Origin: Pandoraea sp041919235
GTDB taxonomy: Bacteria > Pseudomonadota > Gammaproteobacteria > Burkholderiales > Burkholderiaceae
Assembly (NCBI RefSeq): GCF_041919235.1
Contig: NZ_JAYRUC010000026.1
Coordinates: 1 to 64,000, forward strand
Reading direction: 5' to 3'
Length of the DNA stretch: 64,000 nucleotides
In this document: positions 52,713 to 61,631 of the stretch, piece after piece
How positions within the stretch are numbered: the stretch's first letter is position 1
Layout of the letters: each line of letters begins with the position of its first letter
Made by a program: the position numbers and the translations under genes
Notes under the pieces: generated by a model
Databases searched by the model: none
Told to the model about the DNA's origin: nothing
The model's input: the letters and a program-made list of their open reading frames with translations, nothing else

Positions 52713-53054
52713 TCAGTTGACTAGATCGCCGTGCTCGGCCACAAAGCGCGACTCGTCGAAGCTGTGCGGCACTTTCGGATCTCCGCCGTAGAGTTCGATG
52801 TGCGGCGCGATTTCAGCGAGCGACAACGCGAGCGAGGACAGTCGTGCAGCCTCGTCCGGCAATTGGCCCAACGGATACCGATCGATGTGCGCGAGGATCG
52901 CCGAGAGATGCGGCAACATGTTGTCGTAGAAATAGCGCAGCTCGCCGCGCGACGAGTTGATGCGGCGATGCTGGCGCTCATTCTGTGTCGGCAACGCCCA
53001 GTCGGCGACGAGCGGCTCGAGCATCTCGAAGCCCTTGGGAAGTGTTTTTTCCAT
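52713..53054 (-). CDS. Small conserved protein beside Rieske oxygenase
   Basis: A 113-residue soluble, mostly helical protein (RYFYDNMLPHLSAILAHIDR; LPDEAARLSSLALSLAEIAP; a C-terminal RFVAEHGDLVN). Short proteins with this helical layout recur next to Rieske oxygenase genes, but I know of no activity. It starts 14 bp behind the oxygenase stop, with AAGGAG before the ATG at 53054. An assembly or accessory role is a guess. Confidence 0.6.
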   Translation of the reverse strand: MEKTLPKGFEMLEPLVADWALPTQNERQHRRINSSRGELRYFYDNMLPHLSAILAHIDRYPLGQLPDEAARLSSLALSLAEIAPHIELYGGDPKVPHSFDESRFVAEHGDLVN

Positions 53055-53068
53055 GACGTGCATCTCCT

Positions 53069-54271
53069 TCATTGTTCCATGTACTTTTCGAGCACCTTGT
53101 ACCCGTGGCGCAGGAGAATCTCTTCGTCCTGCAGGAACATGTGCTGCTTGGCGCCAGACTCGAGCGCGGCGTGCGTGTCTTCCATCGTCGCCGTGTCTTC
53201 CAGCCACGCGTTGCGCTGGAGCACTTGCGCGAATTCGATGGCCCAGCGCTCACTGTTGGTCTTCGGCGGCTTTACGTAATATTTGCCTTCCCACATCGTC
53301 TTGTTATGCGCGACCGGCCAGAACTGGTGCGTGAACCAGATACCTTCCGAGATGTGGATCAGGATGTTCGGGAACACGACGCTGAGTTCAAACGAGAAGT
53401 CGTCGCGGCGGCCCGGGTTGACGCCGGGCGGCAACATCGACGAGCTGCGCTGCGACACAAGCGATGCCCCGGAGATTCCGTTGGCGATGCCGGCCACCGG
53501 CGTCGGCGTGGCGTTAAGCGTGAGACAGATGCCCGTCGTTCGATGCTCGCCAAACAGAGCGACGTCCGACAGCCCTGTCGAGAACACGTTAGGGAACGAC
53601 CCCGCGTGGATTGTCGAGACGTGATATGCCTCCGAGAAGGCATCGAGCGCAATTTTCCAGTTGCAGTCCAGCATCGTGTTGTAGCTGAAGCACTGCGACA
53701 TTTCGCTGTAAGGGTAGCCGCCCAGATGCTGGCCGATGCCGCCGAGGTAGTCCTGCAGCGTACGGTCCGGCTGCGCCGCGAGGTTGATGAAAATGAAACC
53801 TTCCCACACGTCCGTGTGCACCGACGTGAGCCCACCTGAAGACTTTTCGAAGCAAGGCGGGAAGCGCTCCTCTTCAGGCACCTGGATCAACTTGCCCTCG
53901 GCGTCGTACACCCAGCCGTGAAAGCGACACGTTACTACCGCGGCCTTGTTGCGGCCGTACGTTTCCTCGCCGTGTTCAACGATCACCTTGTTGCCGCGAT
54001 GGGAGCACGTATTGTGAAAGCCCCGGACCTTGCCATCCTTGCCATGAATCAGAATCACCGACGTCTTGGCGAAGTGAATCTTCTTGACCTTGTAGTCGCC
54101 AACGTTCGGGATTTCCTCTATGCGGCCCACCTTGAGCCACGTATTCATGAACACGCGCGCCTTCTCGCGCTCGAAGAACGCCGGCGACACGCAGGGTTCG
54201 ACGGGAATCGGTTCGGTGCCGAGCTCTGGGTACTTCGCCGCCCAGCGCAGTGTGTTCTCTGATGTTTCCAT
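53069..54271 (-). CDS. Rieske ring-hydroxylating oxygenase, large subunit
   Basis: A 400-residue oxygenase. The Rieske centre is Cys89-x-His91 (NTCSHRG) and Cys115-x2-His118 (VTCRFHGWVYD). The mononuclear iron site is in NWKIALDAFSEAYHVSTIHA. These enzymes hydroxylate or demethylate aromatic rings with electrons from a ferredoxin and reductase, both encoded on the other side of the locus (57611-58970). No typical small subunit is present, apart from the SnoaL-like protein. Substrate unknown. Confidence 0.85.
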   Translation of the reverse strand: METSENTLRWAAKYPELGTEPIPVEPCVSPAFFEREKARVFMNTWLKVGRIEEIPNVGDYKVKKIHFAKTSVILIHGKDGKVRGFHNTCSHRGNKVIVEHGEETYGRNKAAVVTCRFHGWVYDAEGKLIQVPEEERFPPCFEKSSGGLTSVHTDVWEGFIFINLAAQPDRTLQDYLGGIGQHLGGYPYSEMSQCFSYNTMLDCNWKIALDAFSEAYHVSTIHAGSFPNVFSTGLSDVALFGEHRTTGICLTLNATPTPVAGIANGISGASLVSQRSSSMLPPGVNPGRRDDFSFELSVVFPNILIHISEGIWFTHQFWPVAHNKTMWEGKYYVKPPKTNSERWAIEFAQVLQRNAWLEDTATMEDTHAALESGAKQHMFLQDEEILLRHGYKVLEKYMEQ

Positions 54272-54329
54272 TACCGCTCCTTCTGATGAATGATCGACTC
54301 GTCGTCGTAGTAGGTTGGCGCAAACTGCC

Positions 54330-55670
54330 TCATTCGCTGGCCACGCCGTCCTCGTCGAGTCCGTATTGCGCGCGTGCGAGATGGGCGATACCGAGGCGTT
54401 CGAGAATCGGCATCGGGCATAGGAACGTGACGCGCACCACGCCGGGCAGGCGGCTGATCTCGATGGAACCGGCGATCGTCGCGCGATTGAGGATTTCGTT
54501 GTACGGCAGGCCCGTGACGCGTGCCGCGCGCTCAAGGCCGACCTTGGTCGCTTCGTTGAGCGTGGGCGCCGAGCCAATGAACGTGATCGGGGCGTTCGCC
54601 TCAATCGTCGTCTGACCGTAGCGGTCACCGAGTGCGCGCACGTGGGCACGCTGCGCGGCGGTCATGGGGCGGGCCATCGGCGGCAGGTCGTCAGGGCGCT
54701 GAAGCAGGATCGGCCCATCGATCGCCAGCCCCTTGATGACTTCGACCTGCAGCTCGACCTCGCCAGCGACATCCGTCGCATGCCCGGCGACCTCGCCGTT
54801 GCCCTGCTGCGCATGCATATCGCCCATGTACACGCCCGCACCGGGCACCTTCACCGGACAAATGACGATGGCCCCTTCGCGCACGCTGTTGGTGTCCATG
54901 TGGCCATCCGTCTTGTGGGCCTCCAGCGCTTCGCGCGACAGACCGAAGGCGTGCGGCGCATCGACAAGGAACGATCCGAAGTCGCCGGCGTTGTGCGAAT
55001 CGGGAAGGTCTTGCGACGGCATCGTTCCGATGTTCCCAAGGAACGGCTGCATGTGGGCCGCCACGCCGCTCATGTCCGCGCGGGCGAGCGACAGGATCGA
55101 GTGCTGCTCCGAGAGCTCCGGCAGCCGCGCGAGCTGGCTAGGCATGCGGGCGATTCGCTGGGCCACTTCCGCGTCGACCGTGAGCGAGACGCGGTGCTCG
55201 CGATCGAGCACGATCACGTAACCGTGGCTGAAGCGAAACGCGTTGACCTCGGCGCCGCAGACGTCGCAGCGAATCGCCTCGTCCCCGGTGCCCTCGACAT
55301 GGCTCGACGGGGCGGGCGTTCCGCATGCGGAGCAGAGCTTCGCCACGAACGGGTCGCCGACGTATCGACCCTCGACGAACTCCATGACGCCGGACGACGT
55401 CGCGAGCGACGTGACCTCGCAGCGCACGATCTTCAGCGCGACGGCATCGCCAACCTCCGCCCCTTCGACGGCGACCGGCTGTGTAACCTCGTGCCCGCCC
55501 TGGAAAATCGGCGTAATCATCGGGCCCCAGCAACCCGGGGGGGTGCCTGTGACGATGCGTCCGCCGTCGCGGACCGGGCCGAGCATGGCTTCGCGCGGAC
55601 CGATCACGCCGCGGGTATAGGTATTGACGGATACCACGGCCTGGGGCGCTACCGGCTGTTCGTGACTCAT
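54330..55670 (-). CDS. Acetamidase/formamidase family protein with zinc-ribbon insert
   Basis: A 446-residue protein of the FmdA/AmdA family, which releases ammonia from formamide or acetamide. Family blocks are GMPPGCWGP-like GTPPGCWGPMITPIFQGGHE, MPSQDLPDSHNAGDFGSFLV, GAIVICPVKVPGAGVYMGDMHAQQGNGE and the VTGLPYNEIL block. Residues 113-138 contain Cys113-x2-Cys116 ... Cys135-x2-Cys138, a zinc-ribbon-like insert. In this locus it may open a ring-derived amide or N-formyl compound. Confidence 0.75.
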   Translation of the reverse strand: MSHEQPVAPQAVVSVNTYTRGVIGPREAMLGPVRDGGRIVTGTPPGCWGPMITPIFQGGHEVTQPVAVEGAEVGDAVALKIVRCEVTSLATSSGVMEFVEGRYVGDPFVAKLCSACGTPAPSSHVEGTGDEAIRCDVCGAEVNAFRFSHGYVIVLDREHRVSLTVDAEVAQRIARMPSQLARLPELSEQHSILSLARADMSGVAAHMQPFLGNIGTMPSQDLPDSHNAGDFGSFLVDAPHAFGLSREALEAHKTDGHMDTNSVREGAIVICPVKVPGAGVYMGDMHAQQGNGEVAGHATDVAGEVELQVEVIKGLAIDGPILLQRPDDLPPMARPMTAAQRAHVRALGDRYGQTTIEANAPITFIGSAPTLNEATKVGLERAARVTGLPYNEILNRATIAGSIEISRLPGVVRVTFLCPMPILERLGIAHLARAQYGLDEDGVASE

Positions 55671-55886
55671 GGGGGTGTCCTCTATCCTCGTCTGTGGCGC
55701 CCACCGGCGACTGAACTCCGGTGGCTGGCGCGCATTGATGTCGGATTCAAGCGTACGGAAATCGCCGTGATGCGGTTATCCGGTCGGATAGTTACCGGGT
55801 TAGGGGATAACACTTATCGCTGCGCGCGATACGAATGGACGAGAGGGCGGGTGCTATCCTGAATGCGACATTGCGAGGCCACGACC

Positions 55887-57443
55887 ATGAAATTCGTCAA
55901 CTACTTGAGCCGGACCAACTACCAGGAGGTCTTCCTCTACGCGAACGACATCATGGTGATCCACAACAAGGACACGGGCGAAATTCTCGACGCCAACCTC
56001 AATGCCTGCCAGATGTATGGCCGCACGGTTGAAGAATTGCGCGGAATGTCGATCGGCGAACTCACGCGCAACCATTTTCCCTACGACACCGAAGCGGGTC
56101 TTCGCCGCGTGTGGGAAGCGCGCGACTCGAAAGGCGGCGTGATCTTCGAATGGGTCATTCGCAATGCCCAAGGGCACGAGACGCCGGTCGAAGTCAGCCT
56201 CAAGCGCATTTCGCTCAATGGCGTGGAGCGCGTGATCGCGATGGCGCGCGATATTACCGAGCGCAGACAGGCTGAAGTTGCGCTCAGGGAAAAGGAACGC
56301 TATTACCGCAAGCTTATCGAGAGCTCGTCCGACGGCATCGCCATCTTGTCGGCGAGCGGCATCATCCGCTTCGTGGGCCCGTCCATCCGTACCCTGCTTG
56401 GCGTGTCCGCACGCCTGCTCACTGGTCGCTCGCTGTACTCGTTCATCGCGCCAGAGGAGGCGGAATCGATTCGACACGCGTTGAGTTCCCTAGCACCGGG
56501 CGCGAGCACCAATTTCAGCTACCGGTTGCAGCATCGCAATGGCGAGTGGCGCATTTATGAGGCCCGCTGTCGCAATTTGCTGAACGATCCATCGGTGCAG
56601 GGCATTCTCGCTAACTTTCGCGACATTACCGAGCGCGTAAAAGTCGAGGAGATGGCCCGCGCGCGCGAGTATCAACTGAGCCGCATCGCGCGCATCTCGA
56701 CCACGGGCGAGATGGCGACTGCGCTCGCGCATGAGTTGAACCAGCCGTTTTTTGCGATCGTCAATTTCGTCGCCGGCTGCCGCAGGCGTATCCAGGCGGG
56801 GCAATATTCCAGCGATGACTTGCTGAAGATTCTAGAGCTGACCCAGCACGAAGCGGAACGCGCGGGGAAGATCATCAACAAGGTACGAGAATTCACGTGC
56901 AATCGGACCTATCAGCGTCAGGTCATCGACTTGCGTGATCTGGTGCACGATCTGGCCGACCTCATCGCAATCAAGGCACAACAGAACGACGTCACGGTGA
57001 AATACCACATGGACGACGCGCCATGCCTGGTCGAGTGCGACGAAGTACTGATCCAGCAGGTCGTGATCAACCTCGCGGTCAACGGCATCGACGCCATGGC
57101 AAGCGCGCCGCCGGACTCGCGCGAGCTTTGCATTCGCGTGAATCGACGTCCGAACCAGCGTATGGAAATCACGGTGGCCGACAGTGGCCCGGGTCTGCCT
57201 CGCATCAGCCCCGATCAGATTTTCGCGTCGTTCTTCTCGACCAAAAATGACGGCCTTGGCATCGGCCTCTCGCTGTGCCGGTCGATCGTCGACACGCACG
57301 GCGGGCATCTATGGATCACGAGTTCGGTATCGCCGATGCAGACCCGCGTTCATGTGATGCTGCCACGCACACGCCCCGACAGCGATGCCGTCTCGCCGTC
57401 CTACGGGGTGGCCAGCGATCTCGCGCTTCCTTCGCCAGAATAA
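55887..57443 (+). CDS. Soluble PAS-PAS sensor histidine kinase (FixL/StyS-like)
   Basis: A 518-residue kinase with no membrane segment. Two PAS domains (about 13-128 and 137-256) precede the H-box TGEMATALAHELNQP with His282, then the ATPase with N-box NLAVNGIDA (395-403), DSGPGLP (432-438) and GLGIGLSLC (456-464). PAS domains here probably bind an aromatic ligand or sense redox. The FixJ-like regulator is at 48600. It is divergent from the amidase operon and just upstream of the ferredoxin operon. Confidence 0.85.
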   Translation: MKFVNYLSRTNYQEVFLYANDIMVIHNKDTGEILDANLNACQMYGRTVEELRGMSIGELTRNHFPYDTEAGLRRVWEARDSKGGVIFEWVIRNAQGHETPVEVSLKRISLNGVERVIAMARDITERRQAEVALREKERYYRKLIESSSDGIAILSASGIIRFVGPSIRTLLGVSARLLTGRSLYSFIAPEEAESIRHALSSLAPGASTNFSYRLQHRNGEWRIYEARCRNLLNDPSVQGILANFRDITERVKVEEMARAREYQLSRIARISTTGEMATALAHELNQPFFAIVNFVAGCRRRIQAGQYSSDDLLKILELTQHEAERAGKIINKVREFTCNRTYQRQVIDLRDLVHDLADLIAIKAQQNDVTVKYHMDDAPCLVECDEVLIQQVVINLAVNGIDAMASAPPDSRELCIRVNRRPNQRMEITVADSGPGLPRISPDQIFASFFSTKNDGLGIGLSLCRSIVDTHGGHLWITSSVSPMQTRVHVMLPRTRPDSDAVSPSYGVASDLALPSPE

Positions 57444-57610
57444 GCAAAAGCACTTATTCGATAAGCAGTCGATCCAATTTTCCGCTCCACGGCGCGACGC
57501 TACCCTGATTCCACGATTCAAATGGTCGCACGCAAACGCAGACGCCTCGTGCATCACTGATGCCCGCATGGCCGCGTACTGCGCGTGCGCGGGCATCAGG
57601 AGACGCCATC

Positions 57611-57940
57611 ATGACGGTAGCCGAGCAAGTCATTCATTTTCTCTGCAAGACCTCCGACGTACCGGAGGGAAGCGCAAAACGCGTCGAACTGGCCGGGCGA
57701 AAGCCGCTTGCTGTCTTCAATCTCGAAGGTCGCTTTCATGTAACGGACGACACATGCACGCATGGCGAGGCGTCGCTGTGCGACGGTGAAATCGACGGCG
57801 ACGTGGTCGAATGCCCGTTCCATCAGGGCGCGTTCGACATCCGCACCGGCAAGCCGGCTGGGGCACCCTGCACGATTCCACTTAAGACGTATGAGGTTGT
57901 CGTCGAGCGCGACAACGTAGGCATTCGTGCCGACGACTGA
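57611..57940 (+). CDS. Rieske-type ferredoxin
   Basis: A 109-residue [2Fe-2S] ferredoxin. Cys49-Thr-His51 (DTCTHGEASL) and Cys68-Pro-Phe-His71 (VECPFHQGAF) bind the cluster. It should carry electrons to the Rieske oxygenase. GGAGACGCC precedes the ATG at 57611. It is 13 bp from the reductase gene. Confidence 0.9.
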   Translation: MTVAEQVIHFLCKTSDVPEGSAKRVELAGRKPLAVFNLEGRFHVTDDTCTHGEASLCDGEIDGDVVECPFHQGAFDIRTGKPAGAPCTIPLKTYEVVVERDNVGIRADD

Positions 57941-57953
57941 CAGGGGTGCAACG

Positions 57954-58970
57954 ATGCATGGAATTACTGTCGAAGGGTCGTCGCATCGATTTTCGTGCGA
58001 CAGCGACGATACGATGCTCGGCGGCGGCCTGCGGGCCGGGCTTGGTATGCCCTACGAATGCGCGGTGGGCGGGTGCGGAACGTGCAAGTTCGAACTGCTC
58101 GAAGGCGAGGTCGAGGAAGTGTGGAGCGCTGCGCCGGGATTGTCGGATCGTGATCGCGCCAAGGGACGCAAGCTTGCATGCCAGTGCAGGCCGACGAGCG
58201 ACTGCCGTATCAAGATAAGGCTCGACGACGCATGTCGGCCGATCATCGTTCCCCGCAGGTTCGGTGCTGTTCTCGCGTCGAGCGAAGACGTGACGCACGA
58301 CATCCGTGAGTTCCGCTTTCGGGCCGCGTCCCCGGCGGCATTCCTGCCGGGCCAGTTCGCGTTGCTACGCATCCCGGGCGTGCCCGGCGTTCGGGCGTAC
58401 TCGATGGCGAACCTGCCCAATGACGAAGGGGACTGGCACTTCCAGGTGCGTCGCGTCGAAGGCGGTGCTGCGTCGTCGGCATTGTTCGACCGTCTTGACC
58501 GTGGCGCGCAGGTTCAGATCGACGGTCCCTATGGCACGGCGCATCTTCGCACCACCGTGGCACGCGACGTCGTGTGCGTGGCGGGCGGTTCGGGACTCGC
58601 GCCGATGCTTTCGATTGCGCGCGGCATGTCGCAATCCGGCATGCTCGAGACGCAGCGACTGCACTTCTTTTACGGAGCGCGAGAGGTACGTGACGTTTGC
58701 GGCGAAGCGCAACTGAGCGCGCTGCAAGGCTTCGGGGACCGTATCCGGTTCTATCCGGTCGTGTCGGCACCCGACCTCGGCAATGGCACGACATGGCGGG
58801 GGCAAACGGGTTTCGTCCACCAGCATGTGGAACAGGTGATCGGCGCGCAGATGCCGGAGTGCGAGTTTTACATGGCAGGGCCACCGCGAATGATCCAGGC
58901 GATGCAGGACATGCTGCACGCGCGTCACGCGGTGCCCACAGCACAGGTCCACTACGACCGCTTCTTCTGA
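57954..58970 (+). CDS. Ferredoxin-NAD(P)H reductase with [2Fe-2S] domain
   Basis: A 338-residue reductase. The plant-type [2Fe-2S] site is Cys36, Cys41, Cys44 and Cys76 (YECAVGGCGTCKF; KLACQCRP). FAD is held by RAYSMANLPND; the NAD site is VCVAGGSGLAPMLSIARGMS and ends EFYMAGPPRMIQAM. It takes electrons from NAD(P)H and delivers them to the Rieske ferredoxin. Confidence 0.9.
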   Translation: MHGITVEGSSHRFSCDSDDTMLGGGLRAGLGMPYECAVGGCGTCKFELLEGEVEEVWSAAPGLSDRDRAKGRKLACQCRPTSDCRIKIRLDDACRPIIVPRRFGAVLASSEDVTHDIREFRFRAASPAAFLPGQFALLRIPGVPGVRAYSMANLPNDEGDWHFQVRRVEGGAASSALFDRLDRGAQVQIDGPYGTAHLRTTVARDVVCVAGGSGLAPMLSIARGMSQSGMLETQRLHFFYGAREVRDVCGEAQLSALQGFGDRIRFYPVVSAPDLGNGTTWRGQTGFVHQHVEQVIGAQMPECEFYMAGPPRMIQAMQDMLHARHAVPTAQVHYDRFF

Positions 58971-59002
58971 GCCGCGACCCTGCGGCGAACGGAATCACTT
59001 CC

Positions 59003-59326
59003 ATGGAAACGACAGACGCTGTTGGCCTGCTGGCGGGACTTCTCACCACCGTGTCGTTCATACCGCAGGTCGTCAAGATCTGGCGTTCGCGTTCCGCGCG
59101 CGATATCTCGTATGGCATGTATGCCTGCTTCATCGCGGGCGTCAGCCTGTGGATGTACTACGGCATTGCCATCGGTGCCCGCCCGATCGCCCTGAACAAC
59201 GCGGTGGTGCTATTGCTGGCCATCGTGATCGTTGTGCTGAAGCTGCGCTTCGAACGTGCGCGCGGCGACAGCACGCTCGCACAGGACGCGCGCTCACCGG
59301 CACCGGCTCCGCTGCACAAGGAGTAG
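59003..59326 (+). CDS. SemiSWEET-family small transporter
   Basis: A 107-residue protein with three membrane helices, matching the MtN3/PQ-loop SemiSWEET family: LLAGLLTTVSFIPQVVKIWR with the Pro-Gln, then SRSARDISYGMYACFIAGVS and WMYYGIAIGA. Members work as dimers and mostly carry sugars. Its place in a ring-cleavage operon is odd; it may move an aromatic acid or a product. Confidence 0.8.
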   Translation: METTDAVGLLAGLLTTVSFIPQVVKIWRSRSARDISYGMYACFIAGVSLWMYYGIAIGARPIALNNAVVLLLAIVIVVLKLRFERARGDSTLAQDARSPAPAPLHKE

Positions 59327-59393
59327 CACGGGCGGCTTATGCGAGCGCGACGCCCATGCGCCAGGACACGACGAGACGGCTTGGAGACAAGAG

Positions 59394-59756
59394 ATGTTCG
59401 AAGTGGAGATCGACGGAATCGGCGAGCGCTATCTATGCGACGCGCAGCAAAGCCTGTTGCACGGCATGGAGCGGCTTGGCAAGCGCGGCATTCCGGTGGG
59501 ATGCCGTAGCGGCGGCTGCGGCGTGTGCAAGGTGCGGGTCATCGCCGGTGCGTGCCGGCTTGGCAAGATGAGCCGCGCCTGCGTAAGCGAGCAAGAAGCA
59601 CAGGACGGCGTGGTGCTGGCTTGCCGCGCCTATCCGGAAAGCCACGTGCGTGTGGCGCTGGCCGAAAAGATGCAACGTTGCCTGAACCGAGAAGCCGCGC
59701 GCGGACGTATCGAAGGCGGCGAAGCACAAAAACGAATTATTCAAGGAGACAAATGA
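59394..59756 (+). CDS. XylT/DmpQ-like ferredoxin
   Basis: A 120-residue plant-type ferredoxin. Cluster ligands are Cys37, Cys42, Cys45 (VGCRSGGCGVCKVRV) and Cys77 (VVLACRAYP). XylT-like ferredoxins reactivate extradiol dioxygenases by reducing their oxidised iron. The stop overlaps the start of the dioxygenase gene as ATGA, a common fusion of the two translation units. Confidence 0.9.
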   Translation: MFEVEIDGIGERYLCDAQQSLLHGMERLGKRGIPVGCRSGGCGVCKVRVIAGACRLGKMSRACVSEQEAQDGVVLACRAYPESHVRVALAEKMQRCLNREAARGRIEGGEAQKRIIQGDK

Positions 59757-60688
59757 TGGCATTGACTGGCGTATTGCGCCCCGGACACGTGGCGCTTCGA
59801 GTACTCGACATGGACGCGGCGATCAAGCACTACACGGAGGTGATCGGCTTGATCGAGACTGGCCGCGACGACCAGGGACGCGTATTCCTCAAGGCGTGGG
59901 ACGAGCACGATCACCACAGCGTGATCTTGCGCGAAACGGACCGCGCCGGTATGGACTTCATGGGCTTTCGCGTCGACTCGGATAGCACGCTCGAGCGTCT
60001 GGCCGCCGAGTTGGCGCAGTGTGGCCTGGCAGCCGATCTGACCTGGCTGCCTGCGGGCGACCTGCAGTACACCGGGCGCCGTTTGCGCTTTACGGTGCCG
60101 ACCGGACATTCGATCGAGCTGTACGCGCACAAGGACAAGCTCGGCTGCGCCACCGGCGACGTCAATCCCGATCCGTGGCCGGACGGACTTCGCGGCATGG
60201 CGCCGGGGCGCTTCGATCACTGCCTGCTCTATGGCGACGACCTCGACGGCACCGTCAAGCTATTCCGCGAGGTGCTCGGCTTCACGCTGGCGGAGCAGAT
60301 TGTGGCTGGCCCCGAGAACATGCTGATCGGCGCCTTCCTGACCTGCTCGAACAAGGCACACGACGTCGCGTTCATTCGTCATCCCGAGAAGAACAAGTTC
60401 CACCACGCCTCGTTCAGTCTGGACAACTGGGGCGAGGTACTGCGCGCGGCCGATATCATCTCCAAGCGCGAGGTATCGCTCGATATCGGCCCGACGCGCC
60501 ACGGCATCACGCGCGGCGAGACGATCTACTTCTTCGACCCGTCGGGCAACCGCAACGAGGTATTCTCAGGCGGCTACATTCACTACCCGGACAAGCCCAC
60601 CATCACCTGGACCGAGGCGGAAATCGGCAAGGCGATCTTTTATCATGACCGCAAGCTCAACGAAGCTTTCCTGTCGGTGCTGACGTGA
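59753..60688 (+). CDS. Catechol 2,3-dioxygenase-type extradiol dioxygenase
   Basis: A 311-residue two-domain type I extradiol dioxygenase (XylE/DmpB group). Iron ligands are His156 (GRFDHCLLYG), His218 (KFHHASFSL) and Glu269 (GNRNEVFSGG). It cleaves the ring of a catechol next to the hydroxyls, giving a semialdehyde. ATG 59753 has AAGGAG 5 bases upstream and overlaps the ferredoxin stop. A terminator follows. Confidence 0.9.
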   Translation: MMALTGVLRPGHVALRVLDMDAAIKHYTEVIGLIETGRDDQGRVFLKAWDEHDHHSVILRETDRAGMDFMGFRVDSDSTLERLAAELAQCGLAADLTWLPAGDLQYTGRRLRFTVPTGHSIELYAHKDKLGCATGDVNPDPWPDGLRGMAPGRFDHCLLYGDDLDGTVKLFREVLGFTLAEQIVAGPENMLIGAFLTCSNKAHDVAFIRHPEKNKFHHASFSLDNWGEVLRAADIISKREVSLDIGPTRHGITRGETIYFFDPSGNRNEVFSGGYIHYPDKPTITWTEAEIGKAIFYHDRKLNEAFLSVLT

Positions 60689-60726
60689 GGCCGTAGACTC
60701 ACGATGAAAGCAGGATAAAAAAGGAA

Positions 60727-60765
60727 CACCCCGATCGACATCATGCTGATCGGGGTGCTTTTTTT
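60727..60765. terminator. Bidirectional rho-independent terminator
   Basis: CACCCCGATC (60727-60736) / GATCGGGGTG (60748-60757) is a perfect 10-bp stem with an 11-base loop, followed by C and seven T (60759-60765) and preceded by an A-run. It serves the dioxygenase gene and, on the other strand, the SDR gene. Confidence 0.9.
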
Positions 60766-60772
60766 GGCGCCG

Positions 60773-60799
60773 GTTTGCGTCGTTTGCGTCGTTTGCGTC
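60773..60799. repeat. Three tandem copies of a 9-bp repeat
   Basis: GTTTGCGTC is repeated three times without change at 60773-60781, 60782-60790 and 60791-60799, between the terminator and the SDR stop codon. Length may vary between strains by slippage. Confidence 0.8.
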
Positions 60800-60812
60800 G
60801 TTACGCAGGAGA

Positions 60813-61631
60813 TCAAGCGGGCGAGGGCAGCAGCTCGGCAATGGGCGAGAGCGTCTGTTCCGGCCCCATGGCGGCATAACCACCGTCGACGGCCAAATTC
60901 GCCCCGGTGACAAACGACGCCTTGTCCGACACCAGGAACAGCACGGCGTTGGCGACCTCCTCTGGCTCACCCATACGGCCTAGCATGTGAAACTTCGATG
61001 CGATCGCGTTGGTTTTGACCTTGTCGCCGCCGGAGATGGCATCGAGTACACCCGACCACGTCCAGCCCGGCGAGACGGCATTCACGCGAATGCCGTCCTT
61101 CGCCAGATCGAGTGCCTGGCTGCGCGTGAGTTGCAGGATCGCGGCCTTGCTGGCCGGGTACAGCCATCGGCCGGCTTGGGCTGCGTGTGCGCTGGTGGAA
61201 CCGAAATTCACCACCGCGCCGCCACCTGCCTTGACAAGGAACGGATGTGCCGCTTGCAGCAACATGCATCCGCCCACCACATTGACGTCAAGCGCCGCAT
61301 GCCATTGCGCACGAGTGGAGGCCAGCGCGTTGTCGACATAGGCGCAGGCGACGTTGACGAGAATATCGATGCGCCCGTAGTGCGCGTGGGCAGTCTTCAC
61401 GCAATGTTGAATCGCCTCGTCGCTCGCGAGGTCTGTCTCGACGAATAACGCTTGCGGCCCGATTTCGGCGGCCAGTGCGCTGGCGCGCGGCACGTCGATA
61501 TCGGCGATGACGACATTGGCATGCGCCGCGCACAGCGCTCGCACCACGGCAGCGCCGATCAGCGTGGCGCCGCCGGTCACGATGGCGGTCTTGCCTTCGA
61601 TGCCCCAGATCGTTGCGGGATTCGAGCTCAT
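60813..61631 (-). CDS. Short-chain dehydrogenase/reductase
   Basis: A 272-residue classical SDR. Cofactor binding is TGGATLIGAA with acidic IADID at the end of strand 2, which points to NAD. Catalysis uses Ser (NFGSTSAHA), Tyr and Lys (LYPASKAAI). PGWTWSGV and GANLAVDGGYAAMGP close the fold. It probably oxidises an alcohol or dihydrodiol of the pathway. Its ATG overlaps the stop of the flavin reductase gene by four bases. Confidence 0.85.
   Translation of the reverse strand: MSSNPATIWGIEGKTAIVTGGATLIGAAVVRALCAAHANVVIADIDVPRASALAAEIGPQALFVETDLASDEAIQHCVKTAHAHYGRIDILVNVACAYVDNALASTRAQWHAALDVNVVGGCMLLQAAHPFLVKAGGGAVVNFGSTSAHAAQAGRWLYPASKAAILQLTRSQALDLAKDGIRVNAVSPGWTWSGVLDAISGGDKVKTNAIASKFHMLGRMGEPEEVANAVLFLVSDKASFVTGANLAVDGGYAAMGPEQTLSPIAELLPSPA

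Noticed and set aside
60773..60799. CRISPR array
   Set aside because: Only three 9-bp direct repeats without spacers and no cas genes.
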